Source of the DNA: Mangrovivirga halotolerans
GTDB lineage: Bacteria; Bacteroidota; Bacteroidia; Cytophagales; Cyclobacteriaceae
DNA length: 64,000 bases
Assembly: GCF_026241165.1 (NCBI RefSeq)
Contig: NZ_JAPFQN010000005.1
Span: forward strand, 641,821 to 705,820
Direction: 5' to 3'
Position numbers and translations under genes: made by a program. Below the pieces are notes generated by a model. It was given only the letters and a program-made list of their open reading frames with translations. It had not been told where the DNA came from and did no database searches. This document shows positions 55,996-64,000 of the stretch, piece by piece (within the stretch, counting starts at the first letter, position 1; the number at the start of each line of letters is the position of its first letter).

Positions 55996-56065
55996 CAGGG
56001 CTTATAAGTTTTATATGCACATTAATATATATTTTTTATTTTCTAATGTCAATTTAAATATTTTG

Positions 56066-59000
56066 CTAATTCTTAATTACTCTAAGTGTGCCTAACACTC
56101 TACCTTCGGAAACTAATTGTAGATTATAAATACCAGTAGAAAAATTAGATAATTCAATCTGTTTTTCTTTTGCACCTTTCATTATCTTTCCTTCATAAAC
56201 AATAGATCCTTTACTATCATACAATATCAGATCTGTATCCTTTTTTACTGGTTCTTCTAATAATAAGGTTGTCTCATCTACAGCAGGATTAGGGTAAACC
56301 AAAACTCTGGTGTTTTCAAAATCATCTTCAATACCAGTAAGTATAGAATTTTCATATCCAAAGTCCGGAGCCTTTAATATCTTAGATTGCAACACTTCTC
56401 CTGAACTTGTTTGAATAAATACAATAACAGCTAATTCTGAAGGATCATACGCAGCAATTTCCCAATCAAATCTTAAAGACCTTCTTTCTCCCTGTGCCCA
56501 GTTAAATCTATATAAGGTTCCAGCGGCACTTGGTAAAAATTCCTTAACAAGATTTGGAATTACATCTCCATTGCTCAATAAGACTTCATTTTCTACAACT
56601 ACTGTTTGAACATAAATATCCTCAGCAGCCCTATCATATATACTTGTTATATCAATATCAAAAGTTAAAATATACCTTTCATCTGGAACTGGAAAATCGA
56701 TATCTATTTTAAAATCAGGATCAATTAAACTCCTCGTTAAAACTGTATTTAGCTGCCAGTCTGATGATAACCCGTTGTACACATTTCCATCTATAACTGT
56801 TGTCGGAGTTTGTGAGACAGAATAATACAAGCCTCTTGCTCCCTGGTCGGCCTTATTAGCATCATACAGACTATCTGCAGTAGGAATATCTGTAAAATAA
56901 TGCATCATTAAAATTTCATCACCTACCTGATCCAATCTGTTGATACTTTCCTGAGTACCAGTAAGTACCTCTGGTGCTAGATTTGAAAATTGTTCAACTA
57001 AAACATTTCTGCTCCTCTCAAATATTTTAAAGTTATCCAGTGCAAAACCATCAAAATCTGACCCTAAAGGAGGATTTGGCCCAGTCGCAAATGCAACTCT
57101 CATCCTTACTGATGGTTGACCAATTAATTCATCTAAATATATTCTTCCTGTTTTCCAATCAACCTCTGAAGTATTCCAGCCATAACTATTGAATCCATCC
57201 TGATCGCCAGGCCTTGAAGTCACTTTGTCACTTGTATACCAGTTTATTCCAGATCCGGTTTGACCAAGGACTTCCCAAGTTTCACCTCCATTCAGAGAAT
57301 ATTGAATAACAGCTCCATCCTCACTAAAAAGGTCTGAGAAATAATCGAGACTTAGCATTGGTCTGGTCATATTACTAAAATCAAAGCAAGGACAATTGAC
57401 CCAGCTATCTTCTGATACAGAAGGTGATCCTGAGGCATTTGTTACCCAGGCTTCATTGTCAATTGGGGTTATTGTTCCAGCTGAAGGTATACCAACTTCC
57501 CAACTCACGTTTTCACCTTGTGCAACCCATCCTTCTGTATCAATATTAAAAGTAGCTAAATATGGATCCGCAGGATCATTAACCAAAGTAACTCGTGGTA
57601 AAATAAAGATCTCTTGACTTGCGGTATTAATACATCCTTCAGTTGTTTCAACTGTTAATGAAGTGTTATATTTATCTGCTGAAGGATAGGTATATGTCGC
57701 ATTTTTATTGACTGATTGAGTACCATCACCGAATTCCCATAACCATCTTACTATTTCCTGATCTGGTAATGATACTGATGGTGTAAATATTGATTGATCT
57801 CCATTACAGACCCTTGAAACAAGAAAATCTATAACAGGAACTTCTCCAACTTTAATACTTTTTGTCCCAGTACTGGTACATCCTCTGGATGTTGTTGTAG
57901 TAAGTGTCACATCGTAAGTCCCTGCACTATTATATAAATGATCAGGGTCTTGTCTATTATCATTCATTGATTCGTCTCCAAATTCCCATGTCCATGAAAC
58001 CAATCCTTCACTAAATGGTGATGGTTCAATCGAAGAAGCATCCTGGAATAATACCGGATCACTAACACATTGGTCGGAAACTGAAAAGTCAACTTGCGGC
58101 GTACCAAAAACAAAAACGTCTTTTGTTAATTGATTTGTAGCATTGTTTTCGTTGGTATAAGTATATGTGACCTGGTGAATACCAGTACCGGCAGCAGTTG
58201 GATCAAAAAAGAATTCTCCGTTTATTTCAATTACATTGGCGCCATCAAAGAATCCTACTGTGTTAGGAGGCGTATTAGCATCGTAATTAATTTGATCAGC
58301 TAAGGGTGAACCAACTAACAGTTGAAGTCCTTCATTACTACATACAACAGGATTGCCAGAAGCATCTACTGTACTATCTCCTACAAAGAAATTAATTGGG
58401 GTCAGAGCATTTATAAATACAGTTTGTGTTGTACTGTTGGTGCATCCTTTTCCATCTGTAAATGTATAAGTAATATCATTTAGACCTAAAGTAGCATTTG
58501 TACCTGTATTTGGATTAGGATCAAAAATATTTGTTCCAAAATCAACACCATTGAAAAGGAAATTACCACCTGTATTAAATGGGGTTAATTCAACTGGTGG
58601 ATCATTTTCTGCTAGTTCAGAAGGCAATCCACTGAAACTCGCATTTGGCAGATCATTAATAATTACCAATACCTGATCTATAACCGCCCCGCATGGCCCT
58701 GCAGGATCATTGGTAGTTAAAGTCAATATCACCTGTCCGGCATCTATCTCTGCCTGGGTTGGAGTATAAGTTAATGCCTCAGAAAATAAATTCGAAGGAG
58801 AAAATCCTCCAGTACCGCTTGGTGATGACCAATATGCCTCTGTTGCGGAGCCTCCAATACTTCCTTGAAGATTGAAAACCTGATCACGGCAGATTTGCGA
58901 ATCATTACCTGCAAATACTTCAGGAGCATCATTAACCGTAATATTTACTGACTGAGGAGCGCTTTGACACCCTCTGCTATCTGTAACCACAACAGTATAA

Positions 59001-62000
59001 GTGTTTACTCCTACCTGGGCAATTACATTATTCGGGTTAGCAACAGCAGAACTAAAGTTATCCGGGCCGGTCCAGTTATAGTTATAAGATCCGGAACCAC
59101 CAGATGCTGTAGGAGATCCTCCTAATGTAACTCCTGTTCCTTCACATAATACCTGATCATTTCCTGCATCGGCTATTAATTCAGGATTTACAGTAACAAA
59201 AGCAGTTATTGGTGTACCCGCACAACCATTTGATATTGGAGTTATTTCATATTGAACTCCAGCTGCATTATTGCCAGAATTAAATAGTGTCTGCTGAATC
59301 ACATTACCAGTACCATCTGTTGCGCCAGTTATATTTGCCTCAGCAGTAGAAGTCCAAGAGTAGGTGGTGCCTGCAACATTATTAGGATTTGACAGTGTAA
59401 TATTTGTTGATGTACCATTACAAATGGACTCTGCTGAAGGTAATGCTCCAACCGTTGGAATAGGTTTAACTGTAACTGTTATATCATATGGCATTCCCTG
59501 GCAACCATTATAACTTGGTATTATTGTATAAACAACATCACCAGAAACATTTGAATTATTTTGCAATAGCTGGGAAATAACTGTACCCGAGCCGTCTGTT
59601 GCACCAGAAATATTAGCATCAGAGGTAACAGTCCAATTGAATACTACCCCTGAAATTGATCTTGTCTCTATTAATTGGATATTAGTAGTTTCATTTCCGC
59701 AAATCTCATAGCTCTGCGAAGCAGATGTTACATTTACTTCCGGATTCACAACTACTACGTACTCTCTTGGTGGTCCCGCACATCCGTTCACTATTGGTGT
59801 TATTGTATAAACTACTGATCCTTGAACCGCACCGGTATTTACAGGTGAATCGCTAATCACGCCACTTCCACTTACTGATATGCTGGCTGGATCAATCGTT
59901 CCGTTAATAGATGATGTCCAATTAAAAGTAGTTCCTGCTACTGATGAAACTGGATTAAAATTTAATTGATCATTACTACAAATTTCATCAGATAATTCAG
60001 ATATAGAGTTAGTAATAGTTGGTAAAGGACTAACTGTTACTGTTGTTGTTTCTGTGGAAGTATTATTACACCCGTTTGCGGAAACACTGAAAATGTATTC
60101 AACAGTGACCGGATTTGTAGTGTTATTATTTAAACTTTCCACTACTCCACTTGCTGAAGTAAAGGTCTCTCCTCCCGTATAACTACCAGTCAATCCATTA
60201 TAATTAACTGACTGCAAGGTGATCGTTGCTCCAGTTACTCCACTTAATACATTGATTTTTACAGATTCCCCGCTACAGATGTCCGGTGTATTATTGGTCA
60301 CGGTCAAGTCTGGAGTAGGATTAACTGTAACTGATTCGGTAATCGTTGTTCCGGTACATCCGTTTCCACTAACTGTGAATACATAATCGATGGTGACCGG
60401 TGTTAATCCACCATTGGTTAATGTCTCTGTAACCGCATCTCCGTAAGTGAATGTTCCTCCTGTACCATAAGAACCACCAGTCAGACCATTATAATTTACT
60501 GCTGCAAGACTGATAGTAGCACCTGTGGTCGTTCCCGATAATTGAATATCTGTTGTTTCTCCGCTACAGATGTCCGGTGTATTATTGGTTACAGCAAGAT
60601 CCGGTATCGGATTCACAATTACACTCGCAGTTTGAATTGCTGGATTATCACAACCATTAGCTGATACCGCAAATGAATATTCCACAGTCACCGGTGCAGT
60701 TGTGGTATTAGAAAGGTTCTCTATCAAATTACTTGGTGAAGTAAAGGTCTCTCCTCCAGTATAACTACCAGTCAATCCATTATAATTAACTGACTGCAAG
60801 GTGATCGTTGCACCAGCTACTCCACTTAATACATTGATTTTTACAGATTCCCCGCCACAGATGTCCGGTGTATTATTGGTCACGGTCAAGTCTGGAGTAG
60901 GATTAACTGTAACTGATTCGGTAATCGTTGTTCCGGTACATCCGTTTCCACTAACTGTGAATACATAATCGATGGTGATCGGTGTTAATCCACCATTGGT
61001 TAATGTCTCTGTAACCGCATCTCCGTAAGTGAATGTTCCTCCTGTACCATAAGAACCACCAGTCAGACCATTATAATTTACTGCTGCAAGACTGATTGTA
61101 GTACCTGTGGTCGTTCCCGATAATTGAATATCTGTTGTTTCTCCATTACAGATGTCCGGTGTATTATTGGTTACAGCAAGATCCGGTATCGGATTCACAA
61201 TTACACTCGCAGTTTGAATTGCTGGATTATCACAACCATTAGCTGATACCGCAAATGAATATTCCACAGTCACCGGTGCAGTTGTGGTATTAGAAAGGTT
61301 CTCTATCAAATTACTTGGTGAAGTAAAGGTCTCTCCTCCCGTATAACTACCAGTCAATCCATTATAATTAACTGACTGCAAGGTGATCGTTGCTCCAGTT
61401 ACTCCACTTAATACATTGATTTTTACAGATTCCCCGCTACAGATGTCCGGTGTATTATTGGTCACGGTCAAGTCTGGAGTAGGATTAACTGTAACTGATT
61501 CGGTAATCGTTATTCCGGTACATCCGTTTCCACTAACTGTGAATACATAATCGATGGTGACCGGTGTTAATCCACCATTGGTTAATGTCTCTGTAACCGC
61601 ATCTCCGTAAGTGAATGTTCCTCCTGTACCATAAGAACCACCTGTCAGACCATTATAATTTACTGCTGCAAGACTGATAGTAGCACCTGTGGTCGTTCCC
61701 GATAATTGAATATCTGTTGTTTCTCCTCTACAGATGTCCGGTGTATTATTGGTTACTATAAGCTCTGGAGTTGGATTTACAGTAATTGTTACTTCTATAC
61801 TATTACCTGTACATCCCTCTTCACTTTCTGGTGAAACTGTATATGTTACGGTTTGTGGTGAAGAACCCGAATTAAATAATATCTGATTTAAAGAATTCCC
61901 AAATCCCGATGTTGCTCCTGATATATCAGCTCCACTTGAACTAACTATCCAGGAATAACTAACGGGAGAAACACCATTATCTGTTGAAAATGAAATATTT

Positions 62001-64000
62001 GTTTGTTCTCCACTACATATAGTTTCATTGACCGGAGTTGCTATTACATTAGGTAAAGGATTCACGGTCACTGTTGGTGTGCCACTCACATTGCTCGTCG
62101 TCGAACAAGATGAAGAGTTGGCCGTGATACTCGTGATACTATACGTTGCTGTTGCTGTCGGGGTGATTGTTTCTACATGCCCATTACTGATCCCTGTTAA
62201 GGTCACCGGAGTGGTGCCCTCGGTATAAGTCACATCGTAGGTAGTCGAAGAGCCCGCAAGGGTAAAGCTCAGGTTCACACTCTCCCCGGCACAGATCGCC
62301 GAGGCATCAGCAGACAGGTTGCCACTCACTTGTGGTGATACAGTTACGGTCGCACTGCCCGTTGGTGTTGGATCACTACATCCGTTGTCATCCGTCACAC
62401 TGACTAATGTATAAGTCGTCGTTGTTGATGGAGAGACACTCACTGTCGCCCCATCGGTAATATTATTTGCTGTAAAGTTGGTCGTACCATCGGTATACAC
62501 CACATCAAATGGTGCTGTTCCAGCAGCAAAGTTAAAGGTCAAATTCGTTGAGCCACCGGCACATACGGTTGCTCCACCTGAAAGACTGCCATCCGGTAGT
62601 GGATTCACGGTCACTGTTGGTGTGCCACTCACATTGCTCGTCGTCGAACAAGATGAAGAGTTGGCCGTGATACTCGTGATACTATAAGTAGCCGTTGCTG
62701 ACGGGGTGATTGTTTCTATATGCCCATTACTGATTCCTGTTAAGGTCACCGGAGTGGTGCCATCGGTATAAGTAACATCGTAGGTAGTCGAAGAGCCTGA
62801 TAAGGTGAAGCTTAGATCAACTGATTCACCAGCACAGATCGCCGAGGCATCAGCAGACAGGTTGCCACTCACTTGTGGTGATACAGTTACGGTCGCACTG
62901 CCCGTTGGTGTTGGATCACTACATCCGTTGTCATCCGTCACACTGACTAATGTATAAGTCGTCGTTGTTGATGGAGAGACACTCACTGTCGTCCCATCGG
63001 TGATATTATTTGCTGTAAAGTTGGTCGTGCCATCGGTATACACCACATCAAATGGTGCCGTACCAGCAGCAAAGTTAAAGGTCAAATTCGTTGAGCCACC
63101 GGCACATACGGTTGCCCCGCCCGATAGACTGCCATCCGGTAGTGGATTCACGGTCACTGTTGGTGTGCCACTCACATTGCTCGTCGTCGAACAAGATGAA
63201 GAGTTGGCCGTGATACTCGTGATACTATAAGTAGCCGTTGCTGACGGGGTGATTGTTTCTATATGCCCATTACTGATTCCTGTTAAGGTCACCGGAGTGG
63301 TGCCATCGGTATAAGTCACATCATACGTTGTCGAAGATCCTGATAAGGTGAAGCTTAGATCAACTGATTCACCAGCACAGATCGCCGAGGCATCAGCAGA
63401 CAGGTTGCCACTCACTTGTGGTGATACAGTTACGGTCGCACTGCCCGTTGGTGTTGGATCACTACATCCGTTGTCATCCGTCACACTGACTAATGTATAA
63501 GTCGTCGTTGTTGATGGAGAGACACTCACTGTCGCCCCATCGGTGATATTATTTGCTGTAAAGTTGGTCGTACCATCGGTATACACCACATCAAATGGTG
63601 CTGTTCCAGCAGCAAAGTTAAAGGTCAAATTCGTTGAGCCTCCGGCACATACGGTTGCTCCGCCCGATAGACTGCCATCCGGTAGTGGATTCACGGTCAC
63701 TGTTGGTGTGCCACTCAGGTTAGAAGTAGTCGTACATCCTGAAGCATTTGCGGTAATGCTGGTCAGGCTATAAATAGCCGCTGCTGACGGGGTGATTGTT
63801 TCTACATGCCCATTACTGATTCCTGTTAAGGTCACCGGAGTGGTGCCATCGGTATAAGTCACATCATACGTTGTCGAAGATCCTGATAAGGTGAAGCTTA
63901 GATCAACTGATTCACCAGCACAGATCGCCGAGGCATCAGCAGACAGGTTGCCACTCACTTGTGGTGATACAGTTACGGTCGCACTGCCCGTTGGTGTTGG
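56066..64000 (-). CDS. Giant T9SS-exported repeat surface protein (5' end outside the window)
   Basis: The frame is open from the right edge to a stop at 56066, at least 2644 codons. A GTG at 63958 is internal: the codons before it continue the repeat unit (PTPTGSATVTVSPQ). From the N-terminal side there are four copies of an immunoglobulin-like module pair (SGNLSADASAICAGES... and PDGSLSGGATVCAGGS...), a second family (TPDICxGETTDIQLSG and TPDICxGESVKINVLSG), and several single modules with SGATDGTG motifs. Two PKD domains follow (WEFGDESMN near 57970, WEFGDGTQS near 57730), then a MAM/jellyroll-like segment (about 57050-57500), an Omp28-like segment (YSVSQTPTTVIDGN, near 56790), and a T9SS type A sorting domain (VYPNPAVDETTLLL ... 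LGTLRVIKN). Likely a secreted adhesin or matrix protein. Confidence 0.9.
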   Translation of the reverse strand, partial: PTPTGSATVTVSPQVSGNLSADASAICAGESVDLSFTLSGSSTTYDVTYTDGTTPVTLTGISNGHVETITPSAAAIYSLTSITANASGCTTTSNLSGTPTVTVNPLPDGSLSGGATVCAGGSTNLTFNFAAGTAPFDVVYTDGTTNFTANNITDGATVSVSPSTTTTYTLVSVTDDNGCSDPTPTGSATVTVSPQVSGNLSADASAICAGESVDLSFTLSGSSTTYDVTYTDGTTPVTLTGISNGHIETITPSATATYSITSITANSSSCSTTSNVSGTPTVTVNPLPDGSLSGGATVCAGGSTNLTFNFAAGTAPFDVVYTDGTTNFTANNITDGTTVSVSPSTTTTYTLVSVTDDNGCSDPTPTGSATVTVSPQVSGNLSADASAICAGESVDLSFTLSGSSTTYDVTYTDGTTPVTLTGISNGHIETITPSATATYSITSITANSSSCSTTSNVSGTPTVTVNPLPDGSLSGGATVCAGGSTNLTFNFAAGTAPFDVVYTDGTTNFTANNITDGATVSVSPSTTTTYTLVSVTDDNGCSDPTPTGSATVTVSPQVSGNLSADASAICAGESVNLSFTLAGSSTTYDVTYTEGTTPVTLTGISNGHVETITPTATATYSITSITANSSSCSTTSNVSGTPTVTVNPLPNVIATPVNETICSGEQTNISFSTDNGVSPVSYSWIVSSSGADISGATSGFGNSLNQILFNSGSSPQTVTYTVSPESEEGCTGNSIEVTITVNPTPELIVTNNTPDICRGETTDIQLSGTTTGATISLAAVNYNGLTGGSYGTGGTFTYGDAVTETLTNGGLTPVTIDYVFTVSGNGCTGITITESVTVNPTPDLTVTNNTPDICSGESVKINVLSGVTGATITLQSVNYNGLTGSYTGGETFTSPSNLIENLSNTTTAPVTVEYSFAVSANGCDNPAIQTASVIVNPIPDLAVTNNTPDICNGETTDIQLSGTTTGTTISLAAVNYNGLTGGSYGTGGTFTYGDAVTETLTNGGLTPITIDYVFTVSGNGCTGTTITESVTVNPTPDLTVTNNTPDICGGESVKINVLSGVAGATITLQSVNYNGLTGSYTGGETFTSPSNLIENLSNTTTAPVTVEYSFAVSANGCDNPAIQTASVIVNPIPDLAVTNNTPDICSGETTDIQLSGTTTGATISLAAVNYNGLTGGSYGTGGTFTYGDAVTETLTNGGLTPVTIDYVFTVSGNGCTGTTITESVTVNPTPDLTVTNNTPDICSGESVKINVLSGVTGATITLQSVNYNGLTGSYTGGETFTSASGVVESLNNNTTNPVTVEYIFSVSANGCNNTSTETTTVTVSPLPTITNSISELSDEICSNDQLNFNPVSSVAGTTFNWTSSINGTIDPASISVSGSGVISDSPVNTGAVQGSVVYTITPIVNGCAGPPREYVVVVNPEVNVTSASQSYEICGNETTNIQLIETRSISGVVFNWTVTSDANISGATDGSGTVISQLLQNNSNVSGDVVYTIIPSYNGCQGMPYDITVTVKPIPTVGALPSAESICNGTSTNITLSNPNNVAGTTYSWTSTAEANITGATDGTGNVIQQTLFNSGNNAAGVQYEITPISNGCAGTPITAFVTVNPELIADAGNDQVLCEGTGVTLGGSPTASGGSGSYNYNWTGPDNFSSAVANPNNVIAQVGVNTYTVVVTDSRGCQSAPQSVNITVNDAPEVFAGNDSQICRDQVFNLQGSIGGSATEAYWSSPSGTGGFSPSNLFSEALTYTPTQAEIDAGQVILTLTTNDPAGPCGAVIDQVLVIINDLPNASFSGLPSELAENDPPVELTPFNTGGNFLFNGVDFGTNIFDPNPNTGTNATLGLNDITYTFTDGKGCTNSTTQTVFINALTPINFFVGDSTVDASGNPVVCSNEGLQLLVGSPLADQINYDANTPPNTVGFFDGANVIEINGEFFFDPTAAGTGIHQVTYTYTNENNATNQLTKDVFVFGTPQVDFSVSDQCVSDPVLFQDASSIEPSPFSEGLVSWTWEFGDESMNDNRQDPDHLYNSAGTYDVTLTTTTSRGCTSTGTKSIKVGEVPVIDFLVSRVCNGDQSIFTPSVSLPDQEIVRWLWEFGDGTQSVNKNATYTYPSADKYNTSLTVETTEGCINTASQEIFILPRVTLVNDPADPYLATFNIDTEGWVAQGENVSWEVGIPSAGTITPIDNEAWVTNASGSPSVSEDSWVNCPCFDFSNMTRPMLSLDYFSDLFSEDGAVIQYSLNGGETWEVLGQTGSGINWYTSDKVTSRPGDQDGFNSYGWNTSEVDWKTGRIYLDELIGQPSVRMRVAFATGPNPPLGSDFDGFALDNFKIFERSRNVLVEQFSNLAPEVLTGTQESINRLDQVGDEILMMHYFTDIPTADSLYDANKADQGARGLYYSVSQTPTTVIDGNVYNGLSSDWQLNTVLTRSLIDPDFKIDIDFPVPDERYILTFDIDITSIYDRAAEDIYVQTVVVENEVLLSNGDVIPNLVKEFLPSAAGTLYRFNWAQGERRSLRFDWEIAAYDPSELAVIVFIQTSSGEVLQSKILKAPDFGYENSILTGIEDDFENTRVLVYPNPAVDETTLLLEEPVKKDTDLILYDSKGSIVYEGKIMKGAKEKQIELSNFSTGIYNLQLVSEGRVLGTLRVIKN
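60030..61775 (-). repeat. Tandem repeat, three copies with a 582-base period
   Basis: The phrase CAGATGTCCGGTGTATTATT recurs after exactly 582 bases (unit marks at 60559, 61141 and 61723). Each unit of 194 codons encodes two related modules (GETTDIQLSG type and GESVKINVLSG type). Copies differ by few bases over most of their length; the copy nearest the 60.0-kb end diverges in its last part. Confidence 0.9.
62064..64000 (-). repeat. Tandem repeat with a 543-base period, three full copies plus partial ones, continuing past the window
   Basis: The phrase TGTGGTGATACAGTTACGGT recurs at 62331, 62874, 63417 and 63960, exactly 543 bases (181 codons) apart. Units are almost identical in nucleotide sequence, including third codon positions. 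The stretch is visibly richer in G and C than the rest of the window. A half unit (62064-62330) flanks the array on its left; the array runs off the right edge. Confidence 0.93.

Noticed and set aside
62028..63773. Regularly spaced 66-76-residue plus-strand frames over the repeat array
   Set aside because: They recur with the 543-base period because they are antisense shadows of the repeats; they have no start signals or family resemblance.
63956..63958. GTG at 63958 as start of the giant protein
   Set aside because: The codons upstream continue the repeat sequence (PTPTGSATVTVSPQ) to the window edge, so the true start lies outside.
60030..64000. Repeats as a possible CRISPR array
   Set aside because: Units are 543 and 582 bases, in frame, and encode immunoglobulin-like modules; there are no short repeats with unique spacers and no cas genes.

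Overview
The window reads as the chromosome of a Bacteroidota bacterium, most likely a marine or soil Cytophagales-type relative. The evidence is AT-rich DNA, promoter boxes of the Bacteroidota type (TTG, about 20 bases, TAnnTTTG), a short 287-residue primary sigma factor, a type III glutamine synthetase, the lipoprotein TamL, bacillithiol synthesis, and C-terminal sorting domains of the type IX secretion system (T9SS). Most of the window is housekeeping. I see no phage, transposase, CRISPR array or defence island.

Layout. 1-9.7 kb: a truncated secreted amidohydrolase, a SpoU-type RNA methylase, TamL (outer-membrane assembly), a sensor kinase with a periplasmic propeller, and GlnN. 10-19.5 kb: mtaB, bshB1-trxB, sigma factor, pnp, rpsO, an LptF/LptG-type permease, a START-like protein. 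19.5-20 kb: a tRNA with anticodon CAT followed by two tiny, translationally coupled membrane proteins. 20-33.4 kb: a MazG-like pyrophosphohydrolase, then ten genes on the minus strand with very short spacers: parE, parC, trmH, a SanA-like gene, a DUF5686 gene, a TPR lipoprotein, thrS, infC, rpmI, rplT. infC appears to start at AUC. 33.5-36.9 kb: small membrane protein, fatty-acid-hydroxylase family protein, lipoprotein, and a type III polyketide synthase with a complete Cys-His-Asn triad.

36.9-49.6 kb is the main accessory locus, for alpha-glucan (starch/maltodextrin) use. A T9SS-exported GH13 amylase, a lipoprotein GH13 and a SusA-like GH13 cut the polymer outside the cytoplasm. An MFS sugar transporter imports the products, a cytoplasmic GH31 alpha-glucosidase finishes them, and a LacI-type regulator sits between the two arms. 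A class II fructose-bisphosphate aldolase lies inside the plus-strand arm. No SusC/SusD pair is present in the window.

49.6-56 kb: a cysteine-poor ArsC/Spx-like protein, a 3-hydroxyacyl-CoA dehydrogenase, a TPR lipoprotein, tyrS and a multi-PAS soluble histidine kinase. 56-64 kb: the 3' part of a giant T9SS-exported surface protein that runs off the right edge. It contains two families of long tandem repeats (periods 582 and 543 bp) that are nearly identical in nucleotide sequence.

The strongest non-routine signals are the repeat array of the giant surface protein, the AUC start of infC, three terminators that end only 9-13 bases before the start codon of the next gene, and a promoter of glnN overlapped by an inverted repeat. 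I found no wholly new system that the sequence alone proves.
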